Origin: Brevundimonas sp.
GTDB lineage: Bacteria > Pseudomonadota > Alphaproteobacteria > Caulobacterales > Caulobacteraceae
Direction: 5' to 3'
Length of the DNA: 64,000 bases
NCBI RefSeq assembly: GCF_016463295.1
Contig: NZ_JAEMRO010000001.1
Span: forward strand, 146,268-210,267
Below, in pieces: positions 7,707-16,803 of this stretch (the first letter of the stretch is position 1; each line of letters starts with the position of its first letter). Under the pieces are notes generated by a model that did no database searches, was not told the DNA's origin, and worked only from the letters and a program-made list of their open reading frames with translations. Position numbers and translations under genes: made by a program.

Positions 7707-8060
7707 TTATGCCCTCGGAAAAACCCGGATCGTGATCCGCTCCCGCTCGCCCTGGCGGCGCTCGACCAGCAGGCGCGCGACCTGGCTGTCGTCGTGGAAC
7801 AGATAGCCCTTGATGGCGTCCAGCAGGGCCTTGGCCAGATTGTCCAGGTCCATCCACGGCGGATCGCCGATATGCTCCATCAGGATTTCGACCGTGTAAT
7901 CGCCGTAGGACGGCCGCGACGACCACTCCTTGCGCATGAACTCATAGACCAGCGGCTTGTAGTATTTGGCCTGGGTCGTCAGGCCCTCGATGGTGATCTC
8001 GACGACGTCGCCGGTCTCACGCGCGCGGACCTTGCCGGTGCCGATCCAGCTGGCGGTCAT
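7707..8060 (-). CDS. RusA-family Holliday junction resolvase-like nuclease
   Basis: This 117-residue protein has the RusA signature PPWMDLDNLAKALLDAIKGYLFHDDSQV. The acidic residues of DLDN and HDD correspond to the metal-binding active-site Asp residues of E. coli RusA. RusA dimers cut four-way DNA junctions. The family is usually phage-borne, but no phage gene surrounds it here: the neighbours are a lipoprotein gene and fumC, so it looks domesticated. The start is ATG 8060, about 100 bp from the divergent fumC. Confidence 0.82.
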   Translation of the reverse strand: MTASWIGTGKVRARETGDVVEITIEGLTTQAKYYKPLVYEFMRKEWSSRPSYGDYTVEILMEHIGDPPWMDLDNLAKALLDAIKGYLFHDDSQVARLLVERRQGERERITIRVFPRA

Positions 8061-8166
8061 GCCCTGGCCCCTGTTCGCATGATGGCCGCTCCGTCCTTGC
8101 CCCTTCGCGCCTCCGTGCTACACGCCTGCGCATTCCTCCGCCACGTCTGAGAGAGCCGCCCGCGCC

Positions 8167-9558
8167 ATGACCGAACACCGCACCGAGACCGATACCTTTG
8201 GCCCGATCGAGGTCGCCTCGGATCGTTATTGGGGCGCCCAGGCGCAGCGCAGCCTCGGCAACTTCAGGATCGGCTGGGAAAAACAGCCTCTGCCCATCGT
8301 CCGCGCCCTGGGAATCGTCAAACGCGCGGCGGCCGAAACCAATATGGCGCTTGGGCGGCTCGATCCCGCCATCGGCAACGCCATCGTCCGCGCCGCCGAC
8401 GAGGTGATCGAGGGCAAGCTAAACGACCACTTCCCGCTGGTGGTCTGGCAGACCGGCTCCGGCACCCAGTCGAACATGAATGCCAATGAGGTGATCTCGA
8501 ACCGCGCCATCGAGATGCTGGGCGGCGAGATGGGGTCCAAGAAACCGGTCCATCCCAACGACCACGTCAACATGAGCCAGTCGTCCAACGACACCTATCC
8601 CACGGCCATGCACGTCGCCTGCGCCGAAGAGGTGGTCCACCGCCTGCTGCCCGCGCTCCAGACCCTGCACAACGCCCTGAACGACAAGGCCCAGGCGTGG
8701 AAGGACATCATCAAGATCGGCCGCACCCACACCCAAGACGCCACCCCCCTGACCCTCGGTCAGGAGTTCTCCGGCTACGTCCAGCAGGTCGCCAAGGGCA
8801 TCGAGCGGATCGAATCCACCCTGCCCGACCTGATGCAACTGGCCCAGGGCGGCACCGCCGTCGGCACCGGCCTGAACGCGCCCATCGGCTTCGCGGAAGG
8901 CGTCGCCGACAAGATCGCCCAGATCACCGGCCTGAAGTTCACCACCGCCCCGAACAAGTTCGAGGCCCTGGCCGCCCATGACGCGATGGTTATGAGCCAC
9001 GGCGCGATCAACACCGTCGCCGCCTCGCTGTTCAAGATCGCCAACGACATCCGCTTCCTGGGCTCCGGCCCGCGTTCAGGCTTGGGCGAACTGGCCCTGC
9101 CGGAAAACGAGCCCGGATCGTCGATCATGCCGGGCAAGGTCAATCCGACCCAGTGCGAAGCCCTGACCCAGGTCTGCGTCCAGGTGTTCGGCAATCACGC
9201 GGCGATCACCTTCGCCGGCTCCCAAGGGCATTTCGAGCTGAACGTCTTCAACCCCGTTATGGCCTACAACTTCCTGCAGTCGGTCCGGCTGATGGCCGAC
9301 GCGGCCGTCAGCTTCACCGACAACTGCGTCGTCGGCATCGAGCCTCGCATCGACAATATCGAGCGTGGCCTGAACAACTCGCTGATGCTGGTCACCGCCC
9401 TGAACGGCAAGCTGGGCTACGACGCCTGCGCCAAGATCGCCAAGACGGCGCACAAGAACGGCACAACCCTGCGGGAAGAAGCCGTCGGCGGCGGCTATCT
9501 GACCGACGCCGAGTTCGATGAGGCCGTGCGCCCCGAGAAGATGATCTCGCCTGGGTGA
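8167..9558 (+). CDS. fumC: Class II fumarate hydratase FumC
   Basis: This 463-residue cytosolic enzyme of the TCA cycle interconverts fumarate and malate and needs no iron-sulfur cluster. The family signature [13 protein letters not shown] (catalytic Ser loop), the [14 protein letters not shown] substrate region and [16 protein letters not shown] are intact, and the length equals the E. coli enzyme within a few residues. The dioxygenase gene begins 5 bases after its stop and is probably co-transcribed, though no functional link is evident. Confidence 0.97.
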   Translation: MTEHRTETDTFGPIEVASDRYWGAQAQRSLGNFRIGWEKQPLPIVRALGIVKRAAAETNMALGRLDPAIGNAIVRAADEVIEGKLNDHFPLVVWQTGSGTQSNMNANEVISNRAIEMLGGEMGSKKPVHPNDHVNMSQSSNDTYPTAMHVACAEEVVHRLLPALQTLHNALNDKAQAWKDIIKIGRTHTQDATPLTLGQEFSGYVQQVAKGIERIESTLPDLMQLAQGGTAVGTGLNAPIGFAEGVADKIAQITGLKFTTAPNKFEALAAHDAMVMSHGAINTVAASLFKIANDIRFLGSGPRSGLGELALPENEPGSSIMPGKVNPTQCEALTQVCVQVFGNHAAITFAGSQGHFELNVFNPVMAYNFLQSVRLMADAAVSFTDNCVVGIEPRIDNIERGLNNSLMLVTALNGKLGYDACAKIAKTAHKNGTTLREEAVGGGYLTDAEFDEAVRPEKMISPG

Positions 9559-9562
9559 GGCA

Positions 9563-10249
9563 ATGCAAACGCCAGACTTGGACTTTGAGGGAGATGGTGC
9601 CCGTCACTTCGCCGGCGTGATCTCCCGGTCCGATGCCGAAGGTTTGGCGGCGCGACTTGCTTGCAACCTCAATGGAATGCCAGGCCGCAGGCTACTGGTC
9701 GAGCCGGACGTCGAAGCGCTGCTATCGGTTGCCGGTTCAGTCGGAGGCATCGCCGCCTCACTGATTGGCACGTCTGCACGACCGGTTCGCGCTGTGCTGT
9801 TCGACAAGACCCGAGACGCAAACTGGACCGTCGCATGGCATCAGGACCGGACCATACCGGTTTGTGCACGTCACGATGTCGAGGGCTTCGGCCCCTGGTC
9901 GGTAAAAGACGGGCTTTGTCATGTTGCTCCGCCGATGGGGGTGCTTGAGCAAATGGCTACGCTGAGGTTGCATCTAGATGACTGCGATAACAGCAATGCG
10001 CCCCTGACGATTGCTCTCGGCTCCCATCGCCTTGGCCTTGTTCCGGCAACTGAGTCAGCATCCGTAGCGGCGCGTCATGCGCAGTTCACCTGCCTCGCTA
10101 AGACAGGTGATGTCTGGGCCTATTCAACGCCCATACTCCACACCTCCGCAACGACCGTCAGCGACCGACGTCGGCGAGTGTTGCAGATCGACTATGCCGC
10201 GATAGATCTGCCCCAGCCGCTTAGTTGGCTCGGGATCAGCTGCGACTAA
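9563..10249 (+). CDS. Phytanoyl-CoA dioxygenase-like Fe(II)/2-oxoglutarate oxygenase
   Basis: This 228-residue cupin-fold oxygenase is assigned from WHQDRTIPV (HxD iron pair), PLTIALGSHRLG (typical PhyH 'pgSH' loop), the distal His in TPILHTSA and the oxoglutarate-binding Arg in RRRRVLQIDYA. Such enzymes hydroxylate small molecules; the substrate is unknown. It starts 5 bases after fumC with no obvious ribosome site, so coupled translation is likely. Its base composition looks somewhat less GC-rich than fumC, suggesting a different history. Confidence 0.8.
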   Translation: MQTPDLDFEGDGARHFAGVISRSDAEGLAARLACNLNGMPGRRLLVEPDVEALLSVAGSVGGIAASLIGTSARPVRAVLFDKTRDANWTVAWHQDRTIPVCARHDVEGFGPWSVKDGLCHVAPPMGVLEQMATLRLHLDDCDNSNAPLTIALGSHRLGLVPATESASVAARHAQFTCLAKTGDVWAYSTPILHTSATTVSDRRRRVLQIDYAAIDLPQPLSWLGISCD

Positions 10250-10641
10250 GGCTTGTCGCGTATCGTCCGTCCGATGGGAGCCAGGGCCAATTTGGCCAGT
10301 TCCAGATCCTTCAGCGCGAACGGGATGCCGATGATGGTAATGGCCTCGGCCACCGCGATCAGCACATGGGCCAAGGCGATGTACCAGCCGGCGAAGACGA
10401 ACCAGATCACGTTCAGACCGATGCCGAAACAGCCCGCGCCCAGGGCCGTGGCGTCCGGCTCGCGCCACACCACCTCGCGCCCGAACGGCCAGAAGGAATA
10501 GCTGGCGATCCGCCAGGCGGCGAAGGTCCACGGCAGGCCGACGATCGTGAGGGCCAAAACCGCGCCGCCGAACAGCCACAACAGGCCTGCGGCCCAGCCG
10601 CCGAGGATGAACCACAGCACATTCAGAATCGGACGGATCAA
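10246..10641 (-). CDS. YccF-family inner membrane protein
   Basis: This protein of about 131 residues has two copies of the YccF pattern: ILNVLWFILGGW...ALTIVGLPWTFAAWRIA and LNVIWFVFAGWYIALAHVLIAVAEAITIIGIPFALKDLELAKLALAPIG. Four hydrophobic segments are expected. The function is unknown. I place the start at TTG 10641, ten bases after GGGAG. An upstream ATG at 10689 falls inside the terminator hairpin of the preceding gene and lacks a ribosome site. Confidence 0.82.
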   Translation of the reverse strand: MIRPILNVLWFILGGWAAGLLWLFGGAVLALTIVGLPWTFAAWRIASYSFWPFGREVVWREPDATALGAGCFGIGLNVIWFVFAGWYIALAHVLIAVAEAITIIGIPFALKDLELAKLALAPIGRTIRDKP

Positions 10642-10687
10642 CTCGGTTGGTCTCCCTGCACCCGGATGGTGCCGTCTCCAGATATGC

Positions 10688-10716
10688 AAAGGCCCCGCCG
10701 ATATCAGCGGGGCCTT
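10688..10716 (-). terminator. Intrinsic terminator after the DUF2171 gene
   Basis: Stem AAGGCCCCGC (10689-10698) / GCGGGGCCTT (10707-10716), with a short T-run in minus-strand sense. Confidence 0.7.
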
Positions 10717-10741
10717 CGTGAATTCGTGGTAAGCCTGCGGC

Positions 10742-10978
10742 CTAGTGGGGCTTCTCGGTCCAGCGCGACTTGGCCTCGTCCTTGGTCAGGTTCAGGTGGA
10801 CATGCTCGTCCACGCGCTCGACCCAGCTGACCGGGATCATGTGATGTTTGAAGCCACCGGCCAGGTCCAGCTTGGCCAGTTCGATCTGGTCGCCCAGCAC
10901 GTGATCGACGCGTCCGACATGTTCGCCGTCCGAGCCGACGACTTCGAGGTGTTCCTTGATCAGGGTGGGGTCTACCAT
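10742..10978 (-). CDS. DUF2171 (PRC-barrel-like) small protein
   Basis: This 78-residue protein (VDPTLIKEHLEVVGSDGEHVGRVDHVLGD..., then HMIPVSWVERVDEHVHLNLTKDEA) matches the DUF2171 family, a short beta-rich PRC-barrel-like fold found in many alphaproteobacteria and often in stress regulons. The function is not established. The start is ATG 10978 after GGAG. The frame extends upstream to 11173, but only antisense to the DUF4169 gene. Confidence 0.85.
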   Translation of the reverse strand: MVDPTLIKEHLEVVGSDGEHVGRVDHVLGDQIELAKLDLAGGFKHHMIPVSWVERVDEHVHLNLTKDEAKSRWTEKPH

Positions 10979-11051
10979 GGGGAGGTCTCCTGTTGCGGTG
11001 TCCCTCAAAAATGCACGCCGCACGGGACGGTTTCGTATGGCAGAGGTCGGC

Positions 11052-11228
11052 ATGGGCGAGATCATCAATCTGAACCGGGCGCGCAAGACGCGGGCCAAGG
11101 CGGCCAAGACGCTGGAGGCCACGGCCAATCGGGCCGCCTCAGGCCGGACCAAGGCAGAACGGCTGGCTGCCAAGGCCGAGCGTGATCGTATCCAGGCCGT
11201 CCTGGATGGCGCGAAGCGCGAGGACTAG
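11052..11228 (+). CDS. DUF4169 family small basic protein
   Basis: This 58-residue, strongly basic and helical protein reads GEIINLNRARKTRAKAAKT...ANRAASGRTKAERLAAKAERDR. The 'EIINLNRARKxRA' start and 'GRTKAER' core are the DUF4169 pattern known from alphaproteobacteria. The role is unknown. I prefer ATG 11052 with AGAGG five bases upstream; ATG 11037 is possible. The stop overlaps that of the EamA gene by 4 bases. Confidence 0.75.
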   Translation: MGEIINLNRARKTRAKAAKTLEATANRAASGRTKAERLAAKAERDRIQAVLDGAKRED

Positions 11229-12166
11229 GCCGCCGACACCTTGGGTGCCCGGATCAACAGCACCTGCCCGGCCAGGACCAGTACCAGTCCCACCAGCGCG
11301 GGCCAGCCGAAGCGGGCATCCTCGAACAGCACGGACACCAGCATCGCAATCGGCGGCGTCAGGGCCGAGATATAGCTGGCCAGGGCATAGCCGCGGGCGC
11401 GCGCGATGGTGAAATACAGGCCGAACGCGATCACCGAGCCGAACACCGACAGATACAGCAGCGAGCCGATGTAGCTGAGCGACAGCTCTATCGACCACTC
11501 CACGCCCGTGGCCAGGCCATACAGAGCCAGTACGACGGCCCCATAGGCCATGGCCCAGGCCGTGGACGGAATGACGGCGGCGCCCGCCGCCTGGCCCTTG
11601 AACGCGAACAGATTGCCAAACGCCGAGGCCGCCACGGCCAACAGGGCGAAACCGACACCGGTCGCCGCCCCCTGCCCCAGTCCTGCCCCCAGGATTTCCG
11701 AGCCGGACAGGACGCCCACCCCCACAAGTCCCAGCAGGGCTCCGCCCCAGGACGCCAGCGCCGCTCGCTGGCCGGCCGCCAGACGGAACAGAACCAGGTT
11801 GATGAAGGCCAGCGACGCAAAGATCACCGCCACGATGGCAGAGGCGATCAGCCCCTCGGCCGCATAGGTGAAGCTGTAGCTGATGGAGAAGGCAAACACG
11901 CCTTGAGCAGCGACCGCCAGATGCTGGGCGCGGGTCAGTCTCAGCGGCAGTCGAAAGATCAAACAACCGAGAAACAGCAGGATCGCCGCTAGACCGAAAC
12001 GCCAGACAATGGAGGCTAGCGGTGCCACTGTCCCCAGCTGCAGGGTGATCGCATACCAGGTTGTTCCCCAGATCAGGGCGCAGATGCCTACGCCGCCGAT
12101 CGCCAGGACGGCGGGCGATAGGATGCGGCGGGTCACGGCTGCGGGAGACGGTTCAGGGCTTTGCAC
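11225..12166 (-). CDS. EamA/DMT-family permease
   Basis: This 313-residue inner-membrane protein of the drug/metabolite transporter superfamily has about ten helices in two repeated EamA halves, the first beginning ALIWGTTWYAITLQLG. It probably exports a metabolite or amino acid; the substrate cannot be predicted. The tandem EamA layout and the final LVLAGQVLLIRAP segment are typical. It is followed convergently by the DUF4169 gene. Confidence 0.88.
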   Translation of the reverse strand: MQSPEPSPAAVTRRILSPAVLAIGGVGICALIWGTTWYAITLQLGTVAPLASIVWRFGLAAILLFLGCLIFRLPLRLTRAQHLAVAAQGVFAFSISYSFTYAAEGLIASAIVAVIFASLAFINLVLFRLAAGQRAALASWGGALLGLVGVGVLSGSEILGAGLGQGAATGVGFALLAVAASAFGNLFAFKGQAAGAAVIPSTAWAMAYGAVVLALYGLATGVEWSIELSLSYIGSLLYLSVFGSVIAFGLYFTIARARGYALASYISALTPPIAMLVSVLFEDARFGWPALVGLVLVLAGQVLLIRAPKVSAA

Positions 12167-12255
12167 CCGGCCCGATTGAACGGTTGCCGGTCAGGACGCA
12201 AGCGGGTTCGACACCTTGCGCCACAAGCCAAACTTATGACCGCCGAAAGCCGCGA

Positions 12256-13011
12256 TCAGGCCCGTAGCTTAAGGCTGGCCCGCACCTCGGGCGACACCGC
12301 GTGATAGACGCTGGCAGGCCGGATATTCAGTCGCAGGCGGGCGACCTCCAGCGGTTGGGCGAACAGCGCCTCGTAATCCAGGCCCGGCAGCCAGTGCGCG
12401 GCCTTGCCGTTGCGATAGGCCTGCCAGACCGCGCGGCGGGCCGGCACGGCCCGCACCTCGCGCTGAATTTCCCGCGCCGCGCCCCATCCGATGAAGGCAA
12501 AGCCCAGGTTTCGGGTCTGGGCATAGGAGAAGGCGACCACGCAGGCTTCGCCCAGAGCGTCGGTCTCGTAGCCCGTCAGCACGTGCCAGATGTCGTGCAC
12601 GTCTCGAATGCGCCGTGAATACCAGACGACCGGATGCTGGGCATCGATCTGCGGCCCGATCTTGCGGGCCTCGTCGGCCAGGCCCTCGGCGGTGAAGCCG
12701 CGCACTTCGCGGAAGGCGCGGTAGCTGGCTCCGACCGTGCCGGGCTCGAACCGGGCCAGCCAGACCGGATCGTCCAGCTTGTGCGCCAGTTCCTCGGCCA
12801 GATAGGCTTGGCGCCCACCCTCCTGCGTCTTGAGCATGTGATTGTAGCCGCGCGCCAGAGACCGGCCCGACAGGGCGCGCATGATCTCGAACACCTGGGC
12901 GGTGTCCTCCTTGTCGGCCACCAGTTTGCGGAAGGCACGTAAGGCCGTCAGCGGCTCGATCCGCTGAGGCTGAAGGCGCGTGTAGGTGTCGAAGTCGGCG
13001 GTCGCGGTCAT
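12256..13011 (-). CDS. Coq4-family protein (ubiquinone biosynthesis)
   Basis: This 251-residue protein carries the Coq4 metal motif HDxxH-x11-E: H139, D140, H143 and E155 in VHDIWHVLTGYETDALGE. In eukaryotes Coq4 binds zinc, organises the ubiquinone-synthesis complex and is linked to C1 decarboxylation-hydroxylation of the ring. Alphaproteobacteria often carry homologues. The gene stands alone on the minus strand, with no other ubi gene nearest to it, but ubiX and a polyprenyl synthase gene lie elsewhere in the window. Confidence 0.85.
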   Translation of the reverse strand: MTATADFDTYTRLQPQRIEPLTALRAFRKLVADKEDTAQVFEIMRALSGRSLARGYNHMLKTQEGGRQAYLAEELAHKLDDPVWLARFEPGTVGASYRAFREVRGFTAEGLADEARKIGPQIDAQHPVVWYSRRIRDVHDIWHVLTGYETDALGEACVVAFSYAQTRNLGFAFIGWGAAREIQREVRAVPARRAVWQAYRNGKAAHWLPGLDYEALFAQPLEVARLRLNIRPASVYHAVSPEVRASLKLRA

Positions 13012-13140
13012 GGGCGGTCCTGTGACGAAGCACAGGTACTCTAGCGCGAAAACCCCAAGGGGTGAACGCTGATCATATGATGACGGTGGGGCCCGTCGGC
13101 ACGATCTGCTACATTCATGACAGCCGCAAGGAGACCGACA

Positions 13141-13562
13141 TGCGCCGCATCCTGACCGCCCTGCCTCTGGCCGCCGTCATGGCCGCCTGTGCGACCCTGC
13201 CCGAGGCGGGTGCCGACGCCGGGATCGGCATGATCCCGGTCGCCGTGTCGGTCACCTATCGCGAACGCATCCTGCTGCCGCCGGGTCATCGCCTGACGGT
13301 TCGGCTCGAGGACGTCAGCCTGGCCGACGCGCCCGCACGGGTGCTCTCCGAGGCTGCAGAAGACCTCGACGGTCGCAGCCCGCCCTATGCCGTGAACCTG
13401 TCAGTACGAGAGGCCGACATCGACCCGCGCCACACCTATGCGGTGCGCGCCGAAATCCGCGATCCGGCGGGAGCCCTATGGTTCACGACCGACACGCGCC
13501 ACGCCGTTTTGACGCAGGGCGCAGGGGCTCGGGCGGATATCGTCCTGGTCGGGGTTCGATGA
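13141..13562 (+). CDS. YbaY-family lipoprotein
   Basis: This 140-residue lipoprotein has a signal MRRILTALPLAAVMAAC, followed by a YbaY/YscW-like beta-sandwich: VAVSVTYRERILLPPGHRLTVRLEDVSLADAPA and, later, HTYAVRAEIRDPAGALWFTTDTRHAVLT. Such proteins are often outer-membrane lipoproteins of unclear role. AAGGAG before ATG 13141 fixes the start. The RHH gene starts 10 bases downstream. Confidence 0.85.
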
Positions 13563-13572
13563 GTTTCGGGTC

Positions 13573-13797
13573 GTGAGCCGTCTGGCCAAGCGGTCGGTGA
13601 CCCTGTCCGGGCACGCCACCTCCGTCGCCTTGGAACCAGCCTTCTGGAGGGTATTAGACGACGTCGCAAAGGCGCTCGATCTCTCGCATGCGGGTCTGAT
13701 GAAGCGCATCGACGAGACCCGGGGGCGGACCCCCCTGGCCTCGGCCTGTAGGCTGCTAGCCCTTGCCTGGGCCAGCGGTGACCGGTCGTTCCACTGA
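13573..13797 (+). CDS. Ribbon-helix-helix domain protein
   Basis: This 74-residue protein (KRSVTLSGHATSVALEPAFWRVLDDVAKALDLSHAGLMKRIDETRG...LASACRLLALAW) matches the RHH_4-type family of short putative DNA-binding proteins common in alphaproteobacteria. The strand VTLSGHATSVALE would form the DNA-contacting ribbon. The start is GTG 13573, 10 bases after the preceding lipoprotein gene, so the two are likely one operon. Target genes are unknown. Confidence 0.82.
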   Translation: MSRLAKRSVTLSGHATSVALEPAFWRVLDDVAKALDLSHAGLMKRIDETRGRTPLASACRLLALAWASGDRSFH

Positions 13798-13821
13798 CGC
13801 AAAACGACCGGCCGTCGTCGC

Positions 13822-14142
13822 TTAGTTGGACGGTGCCGGGTTCGGCTGGGGCACCGACGGCGGTTCGATATTCGGCAACTCCGGCATCTCCGGAGCCGCC
13901 GGCAGTTCCGGCAGGTTCACATCGACGTCGACATTGGTGTCCTTGGTCTCTCCGCCGAATCCACCGTTCGAGAAGACGATGAAGCCGATGACCAGGGCGG
14001 CCACGACCAGTCCGCCCACGATGAAGGCAAGCGCCCCGCCGCCACCGCTGCGACGCTCGGGTGTCGGGGCCGCATTGATGGTCGTGTGATGGACGACTTC
14101 GGGTCGTTCCTGCGGATCGATCGGGCGATTGGGATCAGTCAT
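13822..14142 (-). CDS. Small single-pass membrane protein with acidic GGETKDxNVDV motif (paralog A)
   Basis: This 106-residue protein has a polar N-terminus with a Pro-rich stretch and one transmembrane helix (ALAFIVGGLVVAALVIGFIVF). A Gly-rich hinge follows, then the motif GGETKDTNVDVDVNLPELPAAP and a Pro-rich tail. The topology is probably N-in with the acidic tail in the periplasm. I recognise no family. The gene starts 3 bases after the stop of paralog B, which shares the helix and the motif, so the pair is a tandem duplication in one operon. Confidence 0.75.
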   Translation of the reverse strand: MTDPNRPIDPQERPEVVHHTTINAAPTPERRSGGGGALAFIVGGLVVAALVIGFIVFSNGGFGGETKDTNVDVDVNLPELPAAPEMPELPNIEPPSVPQPNPAPSN

Positions 14143-14145
14143 GGC

Positions 14146-14337
14146 TCAGTTCCCCGGTGTTGCGGGTGCCGAAACTTCCGGCAGGTTGACGTCGACATTG
14201 ACGTCCTTGGTCTCGCCGCCCATGCCGCCGCCGCGTCCGAAGACGACCCAGGCGACGATCGCCACGACGACCAGGAGCCCCCCGACGATGAAGGCCAGAC
14301 CGGCGTTGCCGCCGCTGCCACTCGTGTTCTCGGCCAT
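14146..14337 (-). CDS. Small single-pass membrane protein with acidic GGETKDxNVDV motif (paralog B)
   Basis: This 63-residue protein has one transmembrane helix (GLAFIVGGLLVVVAIVAWVVFG) followed by GGGMGGETKDVNVDVNLPEVSAP. It lacks the long N-terminal arm of paralog A but is otherwise collinear. The start is ATG 14337, preceded by GGGAAGGGA. The frame is open to 14973, but that part is antisense to the helicase gene. The function is unknown. Confidence 0.75.
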   Translation of the reverse strand: MAENTSGSGGNAGLAFIVGGLLVVVAIVAWVVFGRGGGMGGETKDVNVDVNLPEVSAPATPGN

Positions 14338-14454
14338 GTGTAGTGTCCCTTCCCTATTGCAGATGCAGCCGAAACGACGGCCACGCTTGGCGGTTCCGGA
14401 TGCGGATGACACACCGGCGCTGACATATGGCCCCGTGCCCCTTATGTTCTCCTG

Positions 14455-16803
14455 ATGAGTCTGCCTGATCTTCCCGCACCGCGTATCTCCGACCTGGCCC
14501 GTTCGCGCGGACCGGGCGGCGTAGAAGCCCCTGCTGTCGACTATCTGCAGGGTCTGAACCCCGAACAGCGCGATGCCGTGCTGACCGTCGATGGGCCAGT
14601 TCTGGTTCTGGCAGGGGCCGGCACGGGCAAGACGCGGGTGCTGACGACGCGGCTGGCGCACATCCTTGCGACCGGCCGGGCGCGACCGTGGGAACTGCTG
14701 GTCGTCACCTTCACCAACAAGGCCGCGCGCGAGATGCGCGAGCGGATCACCCATCTGATCGGCCCGTCGTCCGAGGGCCTGCGCTGGCTGGGCACCTTTC
14801 ACAGCGTCGCCGCCCAGATACTGAGACGGCATGCGGAGCTGGTCGGGCTGAAATCCAGCTTCACCATCCTGGACACCGACGATCAGGAGCGGGTCTGCAA
14901 ACAGGTGCTGGAGGCCCAGAACCTCGACACCAAGCGCTGGACGCCCAAATCCCTGTCCGGCCTGATCGACCACTGGAAGAACCGCGGCTGGACGCCTGAG
15001 AAGCTGCCGCCGTCCGAAGACTTCGCCAACGGCAAGGGCCAGTCGCTATATGCCGCCTATCAGGCCCGGCTGGTCAGTCTGAACGCCTGCGACTTCGGCG
15101 ACCTGTTGCTTCACAACCTGACGATCCTGTCCAAACATGCTGATATCGCTGAGGAATATCGCCGTCGGTTCCGCTACATCCTGGTCGACGAATATCAGGA
15201 TACCAATGTCGCCCAATACCTCTGGCTGCGGCTGCTGACCTCCTCCACCGGCAACGTCTGCTGCGTCGGCGACGACGACCAGTCCATCTATGGCTGGCGC
15301 GGGGCCGAGGTGGACAACATCCTGCGGTTCGAGCGCGACTTTCCCGGAGCCAAGGTCGTAAGACTGGAGCGTAACTATCGCTCGACAAAGCATATTCTGG
15401 GCGCGGCCTCGGGCCTGATCGCGGGCAACCGCGATCGTCTGGGCAAGACCCTGTGGACCGAGGAAGAGGGCGGCGACAAGGTGCGCGTGCGCGGCGTCTG
15501 GGACGGCGAGGCCGAGGCCCGGCTGATCGCCGACGAGATCGAGACGGCGCGTCGTGCGGGCATCGCCTACAAGGACATGGCCGTGCTGGTCCGGGCCTCC
15601 TTCCAGATGCGGGCCTTCGAGGAGCGGTTCGTCCTGTTGGCTGTGCCCTATCAGGTGATCGGCGGACCGCGCTTCTTCGAACGAGCCGAGATCCGCGACG
15701 CCCATGCCTATCTGCGGCTGATCGTCAGCGAAGACGACGACCTGGCCTTCGAGCGGATCATCAATGTGCCCAAGCGCGGCATCGGCGACACCAGCGTGCA
15801 GAAGATCCTGCAGATCGCCCGCCTGTCCGGCGTCTCGGCCATGTCGGCCGTGCGCGACCTGATCGGATCGGACGAGCTTCAGGCGCGGACCCGCACCGCC
15901 CTGTCCAACTTCGTGCGCGACATCGATCGCTGGCGCGGTTTTGCCCAGACCCTGCCGCACTGGGAACTGACCGAGACCCTGCTGGAGGAGAGCGGCTATA
16001 CCGACATGCAGAAGGCCGACCGCGCGACCGGCCAGACGCGGCTCGACAACCTGAAAGAGCTGACCCAGTCGATGCAGCAGTTCGAGACGCTGCAGGCCTA
16101 TCTGGAGCATGTGTCGCTGGTCATGGACCTGGATCGCGGCGACGCGGATGCCGACGGGTCGGGCGCGGTCCAGATCATGACCCTGCACGGGGCCAAGGGG
16201 CTGGAGTTCCCGCTGGTCTTCCTGCCGGGCTGGGAAGAAGGCGTCTTCCCCAGCCAGCGCAGCATCGACGAAAAGGGCGAAAAGGGTCTGGAGGAGGAAC
16301 GCCGCCTCGCCTACGTCGGCGTCACCCGCGCCAAGTCCGACGCCCGCATATCCTTCGCCGCCAACCGGCTGGTCTATGGCCGCTGGACCTCGCAACTGCC
16401 CAGCCGCTTCGTCGACGAACTGCCCATCGACCACGTCGAGGCCGAGAGCGACACCGGCTACTATGGCACCACGCCCGGCATGAAGGACGCCAAGTCCCGC
16501 TGGGACGAAATGCCCAGTTTCGGCAGCGGCTATTCCTCCCCCGGCTGGAAACGCGCCCAGTCCTTCACCGCCGCCCACACTCCGACCGCGCGCCCGGCCC
16601 GCCACACGGTCATCGAGGGCGAAGGCCGACTGGTCGCCACCGCAGACCCCAAGGCCGCCTCCGGCTGGACCCGCGGCCAGCGCGTCTTTCACCAGAAATT
16701 CGGCTACGGCTCCGTCCGCGCCATCGAAGGCAACAAACTGGTCGTGGCGTTTGAGAAGGCGGGGGAGAAGAAGGTGATCGATACGTTTGTGGAGAAAGCC
16801 TGA
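14455..16803 (+). CDS. uvrD: UvrD/PcrA/Rep-type superfamily 1 DNA helicase
   Basis: This 782-residue ATP-dependent 3'-5' helicase acts in repair and in clearing replication blocks. Visible motifs are Q/I NPEQRDAVLTVDGPVLVLAGAGTGKT, Ia VTFTNKAAREM, II LVDEYQDTN, III GDDDQSIYGWRGA, IV NYRST, V MTLHGAKGLEFP and VI EERRLAYVGVTRA. The C-terminal RVFHQKFGYGSVRAIEGNKLVVAF segment is the PcrA-type Tudor-like RNA polymerase-binding domain. ATG 14455 gives a normal N-terminus apart from about 30 extra residues. Its stop abuts that of the convergent HExxH protein gene. Confidence 0.96.
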   Translation: MSLPDLPAPRISDLARSRGPGGVEAPAVDYLQGLNPEQRDAVLTVDGPVLVLAGAGTGKTRVLTTRLAHILATGRARPWELLVVTFTNKAAREMRERITHLIGPSSEGLRWLGTFHSVAAQILRRHAELVGLKSSFTILDTDDQERVCKQVLEAQNLDTKRWTPKSLSGLIDHWKNRGWTPEKLPPSEDFANGKGQSLYAAYQARLVSLNACDFGDLLLHNLTILSKHADIAEEYRRRFRYILVDEYQDTNVAQYLWLRLLTSSTGNVCCVGDDDQSIYGWRGAEVDNILRFERDFPGAKVVRLERNYRSTKHILGAASGLIAGNRDRLGKTLWTEEEGGDKVRVRGVWDGEAEARLIADEIETARRAGIAYKDMAVLVRASFQMRAFEERFVLLAVPYQVIGGPRFFERAEIRDAHAYLRLIVSEDDDLAFERIINVPKRGIGDTSVQKILQIARLSGVSAMSAVRDLIGSDELQARTRTALSNFVRDIDRWRGFAQTLPHWELTETLLEESGYTDMQKADRATGQTRLDNLKELTQSMQQFETLQAYLEHVSLVMDLDRGDADADGSGAVQIMTLHGAKGLEFPLVFLPGWEEGVFPSQRSIDEKGEKGLEEERRLAYVGVTRAKSDARISFAANRLVYGRWTSQLPSRFVDELPIDHVEAESDTGYYGTTPGMKDAKSRWDEMPSFGSGYSSPGWKRAQSFTAAHTPTARPARHTVIEGEGRLVATADPKAASGWTRGQRVFHQKFGYGSVRAIEGNKLVVAFEKAGEKKVIDTFVEKA

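Noticed and set aside
15046..16692. 548-codon open frame on the minus strand inside uvrD
   Set aside because: It is a high-GC antisense shadow of a helicase whose seven motifs are intact; the translated product is low complexity (Gly, Ala, Asp, His) and matches nothing.
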